This document shows positions 6,704 through 9,905 of a stretch of 9,905 bases of DNA, in pieces. Source of the DNA: Chitinophagaceae bacterium (GTDB lineage Bacteria; Bacteroidota; Bacteroidia; Chitinophagales; Chitinophagaceae); the NCBI GenBank assembly GCA_003167015.1, contig PMUF01000613.1:1-9905 (forward strand), given 5' to 3'. Below the pieces are notes generated by a model. That model was not told where the DNA came from. It saw only the letters and a program-made list of their open reading frames with translations, and searched no databases. Position 1 is the first letter of the stretch, and each line of letters begins with the position of its first letter. The translations under genes were made by a program, and so were the position numbers.

Positions 6704-6973
6704 CGGGTAAAGGTACGATGTTCGGCGGTATTTGGGGGTATAGGTAAAAACAAAGGATCGACACCTTGTGGGGCCGATCCTTGTCGTCACAATAATGCCG
6801 CACATGAAGAATTCCCGGGTGGCATCTACCAGATATAGTGACGAAGGGCAACGGCGCTGCGTTGCCTGACTAAGCATTTTTGAGGTGGAAAGGCTAAATG
6901 TAGGGGCGAAACGATAGGATGCCGGTAAGTGAAAAGGCAATAACAGAAGGAAAAACTTGTGTAGATTCGCGGG
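6704..6973. other. Divergent spacer between cvfB and the FecR lipoprotein gene
   Basis: This 270-bp spacer should hold both divergent promoters, but I find no clear TAnnTTTG box on either strand. Besides the terminator-like hairpin it contains a perfect 7-bp inverted repeat, GGCAACG (6847-6853) and CGTTGCC (6860-6866), around GCGCTG. The open minus-strand frame across this spacer is an upstream run-on of cvfB and does not read as real protein. Confidence 0.5.
6746..6782 (-). terminator. Terminator-like hairpin upstream of cvfB
   Basis: On the minus strand, AAGGATCG (6782-6775) and CGATCCTT (6760-6753) form a perfect 8-bp stem. The 14-base loop can itself pair over CAC/GTG. A T-rich run TGTTTTT follows directly at 6752-6746. 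This is the layout of an intrinsic terminator. It ends 42 bases before the cvfB start codon in the same orientation, so it could stop transcription into cvfB. Confidence 0.55.
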
Positions 6974-7606
6974 ATGCGTAAATCTATTCTTTTATTACCG
7001 GCGCCTGCGATTTTACTGATGACAGTCCTGGTGTCCTCCTGTTCGAATGATACGGGGCATGTCGCGGTGGGGAGTGGGACCCGGTATGTGAATAATGCCG
7101 GTGGACCGCAGACGGTAAAATTACCGGACGGGAGTCACGTTGTGCTCATGGACGGAACAACGATCGTTGTGTCGAAGGGGTTCGGAAAGGAAGATCGTGA
7201 TGTGGAAATAGACGGCCAGGGTTTGTTCGTTGTGCAGGCACCGGGCATGGGGAGCAAACCTTTTGTAGTGCATACGGGAAACCTGATTATCCAGGTACTG
7301 GATACGACCGGGGCTGGCGGATCGGCGGGATCGGGTGCTGGCGGGTCTGTGGCCGGCACGGGTGGATGGGATGCGCGCTTCGCGGTAGAAGCGGTGCGGA
7401 AGCAACCCGGGGAAGAATCGGACCTGCTGGACGGGAAGTTGCGGGTAACGAAGTCTTATCATTCCGATACGGATAACGAGCCGGAGGTATTGGGTGCGGG
7501 GGATATGGTGATGATCAACCGGGAGATCGATTTGATGGAAAAGGAAAAGATGACCGGACCGGAGGAGGATAAAGTCAAAGAGAAGTATCATATAGCGGAT
7601 AAGTAA
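6974..7606 (+). CDS. FecR-domain lipoprotein
   Basis: A 210-residue lipoprotein. The N-terminus is a type II signal peptide (MRKS, hydrophobic core 5-20, lipobox VSSC) with the lipidated cysteine at residue 23. Residues about 47-110 match the first half of the FecR domain: VKLPDGSHVVLMDGTTI, then VEIDGQGLFVVQ, KPFVVHTGNLIIQVLDT. Residues about 147-190 match the second half (DLLDGKLRV, then LGAGDMVMINREI). A Gly/Ser/Ala-rich linker (about 111-132) splits the two halves. Classical FecR proteins are inner-membrane anti-sigma regulators with a cytoplasmic N-terminal segment; that part is absent here, so this protein probably does not contact a sigma factor directly. No ECF sigma gene is in the window. 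It is convergent with the VOC gene, 13 bp away. The start is the first ATG of the frame. Confidence 0.82.
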   Translation: MRKSILLLPAPAILLMTVLVSSCSNDTGHVAVGSGTRYVNNAGGPQTVKLPDGSHVVLMDGTTIVVSKGFGKEDRDVEIDGQGLFVVQAPGMGSKPFVVHTGNLIIQVLDTTGAGGSAGSGAGGSVAGTGGWDARFAVEAVRKQPGEESDLLDGKLRVTKSYHSDTDNEPEVLGAGDMVMINREIDLMEKEKMTGPEEDKVKEKYHIADK

Positions 7607-7619
7607 TGCCGATGGGGCA

Positions 7620-8006
7620 CTACCCTACCTCATCTTCGGCAAAGGTCAGCACATAATTATTAGGGTCGGTGATAGAGAATTCGGTGGCGCCGTAGAAGGT
7701 CTTTTGGAGACCATGGATAACGTTAACTTTGTCATGGATGGCTTCGAAGAATGACCGGATGTTGGCGATCCTGATGTAGAACAGCAGGGAGCCGCCGTCT
7801 GTGCGGCTGATCTGGGGCAGGGTATCGCCGAGGCTTTCAAACGTCTGGAACATGAAGGTGACTTTGCCGCTGCTGACCATGGCCCAGACGAGTTGACCTT
7901 CGCCTTCGCCGGGGACGGACATGATCTGCTGGAAACCGAGGAGTTTATAGAATTCGATAGTCGAGCGAATATCTTTTACAAAAAGGTTGGGGGCGAGCGA
8001 ATCCAT
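7620..8006 (-). CDS. VOC (glyoxalase/bleomycin resistance) family protein
   Basis: A 128-residue cytoplasmic protein of the vicinal oxygen chelate fold, close to the usual length of 120-140. Both beta-alpha-beta-beta-beta halves are visible: residues about 4-56 (PNLFVKDIRSTIEFYKLLGFQ) and about 72-125 (LLFYIRIANIRSFFEAI, ending FSITDPNNYVLTFAE). The glutamate at residue 124 sits at the usual last metal-ligand position, but the first ligand position near residue 7 is not a histidine or glutamine, so metal binding and catalysis are uncertain. It may be a lyase, a dioxygenase-like enzyme or a binding protein. Start is ATG at 8006. The upstream spacer contains a 17-bp operator-like palindrome. 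Confidence 0.88.
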   Translation of the reverse strand: MDSLAPNLFVKDIRSTIEFYKLLGFQQIMSVPGEGEGQLVWAMVSSGKVTFMFQTFESLGDTLPQISRTDGGSLLFYIRIANIRSFFEAIHDKVNVIHGLQKTFYGATEFSITDPNNYVLTFAEDEVG

Positions 8007-8051
8007 TTTTAGTCTGTTTAGTTTTTTTTAAAAGAAAAGTGAGTGTAAATA

Positions 8052-8068
8052 TACTAAATTATTTAGTA
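8052..8068. promoter_or_regulatory. 17-bp operator-like palindrome TACTAAAT-T-ATTTAGTA
   Basis: Two perfect 8-base arms flank a single T, in the 97-bp spacer between divergent genes, 45 bp before the VOC start codon and 35 bp before the DUF155 start codon. Two extra TTTAGT half-sites lie at 8008-8013 and 8017-8022. TACT...AGTA palindromes are the known operator type of HxlR/DUF24 regulators such as YodB and CatR of Bacillus subtilis, which control quinone and electrophile-response genes including glyoxalase-fold enzymes. On the minus strand, TATATTTA (8053-8046), one base short of the -7 consensus, abuts the palindrome. Family assignment is inference. Confidence 0.5.
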
Positions 8069-8094
8069 CATAAGTGTTTGCCGCAGGGGTTTTT

Positions 8095-8098
8095 GGAG
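8095..8098 (+). promoter_or_regulatory. Ribosome binding site GGAG
   Basis: GGAG lies five bases before the ATG at 8104. It is one of the few clear Shine-Dalgarno sequences in the window, and it favours this start over the in-frame ATG at 8134. Confidence 0.5.
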
Positions 8099-8103
8099 AA
8101 TAA

Positions 8104-8916
8104 ATGGGTCTAAAAAAGGGACTAATCAGGATTATGCCACAAGTCATATCATACCAGATAGCGGACAGCATCGATGTCAGGGCATTCAGGACGGCTTATC
8201 GGGAGGGTATCTATCATTATGATGCCGATGAATTGTTTTATATGACCGATGAGACCTGTTATGTGTATGTGTTCAGGTACGGGGTCGTGTGTTTTCTGGG
8301 GTATAACGAGGGGGAGGCTTCGGCCTTTTTGGATCGGATCGCTCCTTTTTGCAAGAATGTCTTTGAGCTAAAATTGAGCGAAGAGTTCGAGGTGGAGACG
8401 GATGCCCGGGAGAATAAGTTTGGGTATAATAAGATAGAGATCACGAAGCCGGATATCGAGGTGCTGCGGCTGATCATGCTGAATGTCAGCCAATCGGTGG
8501 CGTTGGATTATTATTCTGAGCAGACCAACCTGTTACAGGAAGAGACTAATTCTCACACGATGAACCTGGAGCGGAGGGGGAGGTTGAGCATATCGGGCAA
8601 TAACCTGAAAAAGTATATCGGCAAGACGCTCAACCTGAAGAACCGCATTGCGGAGAACCTGTATATTTTCGATTCACCGCCGGAGGCCTGGGAGGATGAA
8701 AATCTCAACCGGATCGACCAGGGGTTGAAACGTACTTTCGATCTGCAGGAGCGATACCGGGATATCCGCGAGGGGTTGGAGATCGTGCGGGAGAATCTCG
8801 AACTGTTCAAAGACCTGTTGCAATACCGGAACAGTACTTTCCTGGAATGGATCATTATCATCCTTGTTGCGCTGGAGGTGATCAACCTGGTGATCGATAA
8901 ATTACTCAAGGGGTAA
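8104..8916 (+). CDS. RMD1/DUF155-family membrane-anchored protein
   Basis: A 270-residue protein of the RMD1/YagE family (DUF155), whose eukaryotic members include yeast Rmd1 and mitochondrial RMND1. The family core is visible: VFRYGVVCFLGYNEGE (residues 56-71), the acidic FELKLSEEFEVE region (87-98), the LRLIMLNVSQSVALDYYSEQ helix (121-140) and the FDSPPEAWEDENL segment (189-201). A long charged helix, probably a coiled coil, spans about 202-243 and leads to a single C-terminal transmembrane helix (about 248-264, WIIIILVALEVINLVI) with a short KLLKG tail. This topology, with a large cytoplasmic domain and a C-terminal anchor, is usual for the family. The bacterial function is unknown. The start at 8104 is supported by GGAG. 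It is divergent from the VOC gene and may share its operator. Confidence 0.85.
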   Translation: MGLKKGLIRIMPQVISYQIADSIDVRAFRTAYREGIYHYDADELFYMTDETCYVYVFRYGVVCFLGYNEGEASAFLDRIAPFCKNVFELKLSEEFEVETDARENKFGYNKIEITKPDIEVLRLIMLNVSQSVALDYYSEQTNLLQEETNSHTMNLERRGRLSISGNNLKKYIGKTLNLKNRIAENLYIFDSPPEAWEDENLNRIDQGLKRTFDLQERYRDIREGLEIVRENLELFKDLLQYRNSTFLEWIIIILVALEVINLVIDKLLKG

Positions 8917-9311
8917 GCGGCGACTGCTGCCTGGGCCGGCGAAGTAAAAGGCCCGGAAGGGTTGTTGTGTTTTTTGTACACACCTTAAAGTGCATGACGC
9001 GAGCTACAAATGCGTTATATTTTATTTTTTTGCATATATTTTTAAAAAATTGATAATCATTGCTTTGAAAATGTGCTGAGGCATTTTTTCCCGATATATT
9101 TTATACTAAGCGAATAATAGTTGCCATCGCCTTCCCCAATTTTTTTCTTTGGAGCCTAAAAAATTATCAGCGGCCTTTTGCTGAAATGATACCAGAACCG
9201 ATTGCTTGTAGATGACGACATTCTCTCCTGAGGAGCTCTCACTATCCGGCTATCTGATGTCCGGTCTTCTTCGGCAAGGTGCTATTCACTCACCATAACA
9301 AACAGCTGTTT
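8917..9311. other. AT-rich spacer upstream of the SusC-like gene
   Basis: No gene is supported in this 395-bp stretch. Positions about 9017-9110 are strongly AT-rich, with several near matches to the -7 box (for example TATATTTT at 9095-9102) but no exact TAnnTTTG with correct spacing. Small palindromes include CTCCTGAGGAG, TCAGC/GCTGA around 9168-9185, and AAACAGCTGTTT at 9300-9311, which ends exactly at the receptor start codon. Confidence 0.5.
8931..8975 (+). terminator. Weak terminator candidate after the DUF155 gene
   Basis: CTGGGCC (8931-8937) can pair with GGCCCGG (8950-8956), seven pairs with one G-T, around a 12-base loop. A T-rich stretch ending TGTTTTTTG follows about ten bases later. 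The gap before the T run makes this a weak call. Confidence 0.35.
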
Positions 9312-9905
9312 ATGACAAAACTACGATTGCCTGAACTGGACGGAGTCCAGTTCGCACTTTTCGGCCCCAAGGACGAGAAGTGCCGACCCTATGATAGCGC
9401 GAAACAACCGAGCCTTGGCGAAGGTTGCGAACAAGGTTCCAACGGTGTTGGAACCGAAGTTCTGTACTTTTCGCGAAAATTTTTTTTCGCGGCCAGAATG
9501 CTTGCATGCATTTTTTTACTCATTCTTTTTCAAATGGCGCGGGCGCAGAACAAGACCATCACTGGTGTGGTGACGGATGATAAGGGGGCGCCGCTAGCCG
9601 GGGCTACCGTCACGGTGAAAGGAACTGTGGATGCCGTGAATACGGATGCGGCCGGGAAATTCACTCTTTCCGTGCCGTCTTCAGCGACCAAACTGGTCAT
9701 TTCCTTTGTGGGATATGAACCTCAGGAGGTGGCGTTGACGGGGTCGGCGGTGAAGGTTGGAATGGTTCAAACCCGGTCTAACCTGGATGAAGTTGTTGTA
9801 GTAGGGTATGGAACGCAGAAGCGGAAGGATGTAACGGGATCGGTGTCCAGCGTCAAGGGGGCGGACATCAAGGAACTGCCCGTAACGGATGTGACGGCGG
9901 CTTTT
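9312..9905 (+). CDS. SusC/RagA-family TonB-dependent outer membrane receptor (5' part)
   Basis: The N-terminal 198 residues of a SusC-like outer membrane transporter; the gene runs off the right edge, where a 900-1100 residue barrel protein is expected. A signal peptide with basic n-region (SRKFFFAAR), hydrophobic core (LACIFLLILF) and cleavage site ARA|Q ends near residue 78. Residues about 82-145 form the CarboxypepD_reg-like domain (ITGVVTDDKGAPLAGATVTVKG, ending FVGYEPQEVAL), followed by the TonB box and plug start DEVVVVGYGTQKRKDVTG (about 159-176). The partner SusD gene would be expected downstream. The start is uncertain: ATG at 9498 would give a signal peptide without basic residues, so upstream initiation is more likely. 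The only in-frame upstream ATG is at 9312, giving about 55 extra residues encoded across a run of inverted repeats. Confidence 0.9.
   Translation, partial: MTKLRLPELDGVQFALFGPKDEKCRPYDSAKQPSLGEGCEQGSNGVGTEVLYFSRKFFFAARMLACIFLLILFQMARAQNKTITGVVTDDKGAPLAGATVTVKGTVDAVNTDAAGKFTLSVPSSATKLVISFVGYEPQEVALTGSAVKVGMVQTRSNLDEVVVVGYGTQKRKDVTGSVSSVKGADIKELPVTDVTAAF
9333..9491. repeat. Cluster of perfect and near-perfect inverted repeats
   Basis: Four hairpins lie in 159 bases. (1) GAACTGGAC (9333-9341) and GTCCAGTTC (9345-9353), loop GGA. (2) Directly adjoining, GCACTTTTCG (9354-9363) and CGAGAAGTGC (9374-9383), one G-T pair. (3) GGTTCCAAC (9435-9443) and GTTGGAACC (9447-9455), loop GGT. (4) CGCGAAAA (9472-9479) and TTTTCGCG (9484-9491), loop TTTT. 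The strings AGTTCGCACTTTTCG (9349-9363) and AGTTCTGTACTTTTCG (9458-9473) show that the element is partly duplicated at the DNA level, in different reading frames. Confidence 0.7.

Noticed and set aside
6704..6940. N-terminal extension of the CvfB protein to 6940, including a GlmS-like MCGI string
   Set aside because: The extension reads through a terminator-like hairpin, has no domain character, and the family N-terminus starts at ATG 6703. The MCGI string is too short to indicate an amidotransferase.
9052..9061. GATAATCATT, resembling half of a Fur box, upstream of the TonB-dependent receptor
   Set aside because: Only about half of the classical site matches, it lies in a very AT-rich tract about 250 bp from the start codon, and no iron-related gene is in the window.
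9310..9507. 65-codon minus-strand open frame over the receptor 5' end
   Set aside because: It is antisense to the signal peptide and repeat block, and inverted repeats often leave both strands open. No recognisable protein.
1..9905. CRISPR array, tRNA, rRNA, insertion sequence or prophage genes
   Set aside because: I saw no regularly spaced repeat array, no tRNA-like cloverleaf with CCA end, no rRNA-like sequence, and no transposase, integrase or phage motif in any plausible frame.

Overview
The window most likely comes from a soil- or host-associated member of the Bacteroidota, probably the Chitinophagaceae or a neighbouring family. The evidence is a SusC/RagA-type TonB-dependent receptor at the right edge, a FecR-domain lipoprotein, a CvfB-like S1 protein, a Bacteroidota-style SNF2 helicase, few Shine-Dalgarno sequences and one good TAnnTTTG-type -7 box. 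The plus strand is G-rich throughout: plus-strand genes favour G at codon position 3 and minus-strand genes favour C. This suggests that the plus strand is the leading strand.

Layout, left to right. Positions 1-193 are GC-rich and unassigned. An acyl carrier protein lies on the minus strand (448-194) and diverges from a 997-residue SNF2 helicase (696-3689, plus). Two inverted repeats separate the helicase from a small convergent exported protein (4117-3785, minus). A 550-bp stretch follows with several palindromes and an 85-codon frame that may be a gene remnant. Next is a plus-strand membrane protein (4669-5859) that joins a fatty acid hydroxylase/sterol desaturase domain to a DUF2147 domain through an internal signal-peptide-like helix. 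It overlaps tail-to-tail with a minus-strand cvfB-like gene (6703-5849), whose upstream region carries a terminator-like hairpin. Then come a FecR-domain lipoprotein (6974-7606, plus), a convergent VOC/glyoxalase-fold gene (8006-7620, minus), a divergent RMD1/DUF155-family gene (8104-8916, plus) sharing a palindrome-bearing spacer with the VOC gene, and a 395-bp AT-rich spacer. The 5' end of the SusC-like receptor gene (9312 to the right edge) lies in a run of perfect inverted repeats.

There is no single obvious operon or defence system. Most genes are single units in convergent or divergent pairs. The observations most worth following are: the repeat-filled 5' region of the receptor gene, which stays open in frame and would give an unusual N-terminal extension; the hydroxylase-DUF2147 fusion; the 17-bp operator-like palindrome between the VOC and DUF155 genes; the terminator-like hairpin ahead of cvfB (attenuator or small RNA); and a FecR domain carried by a lipoprotein instead of an inner-membrane anti-sigma factor.
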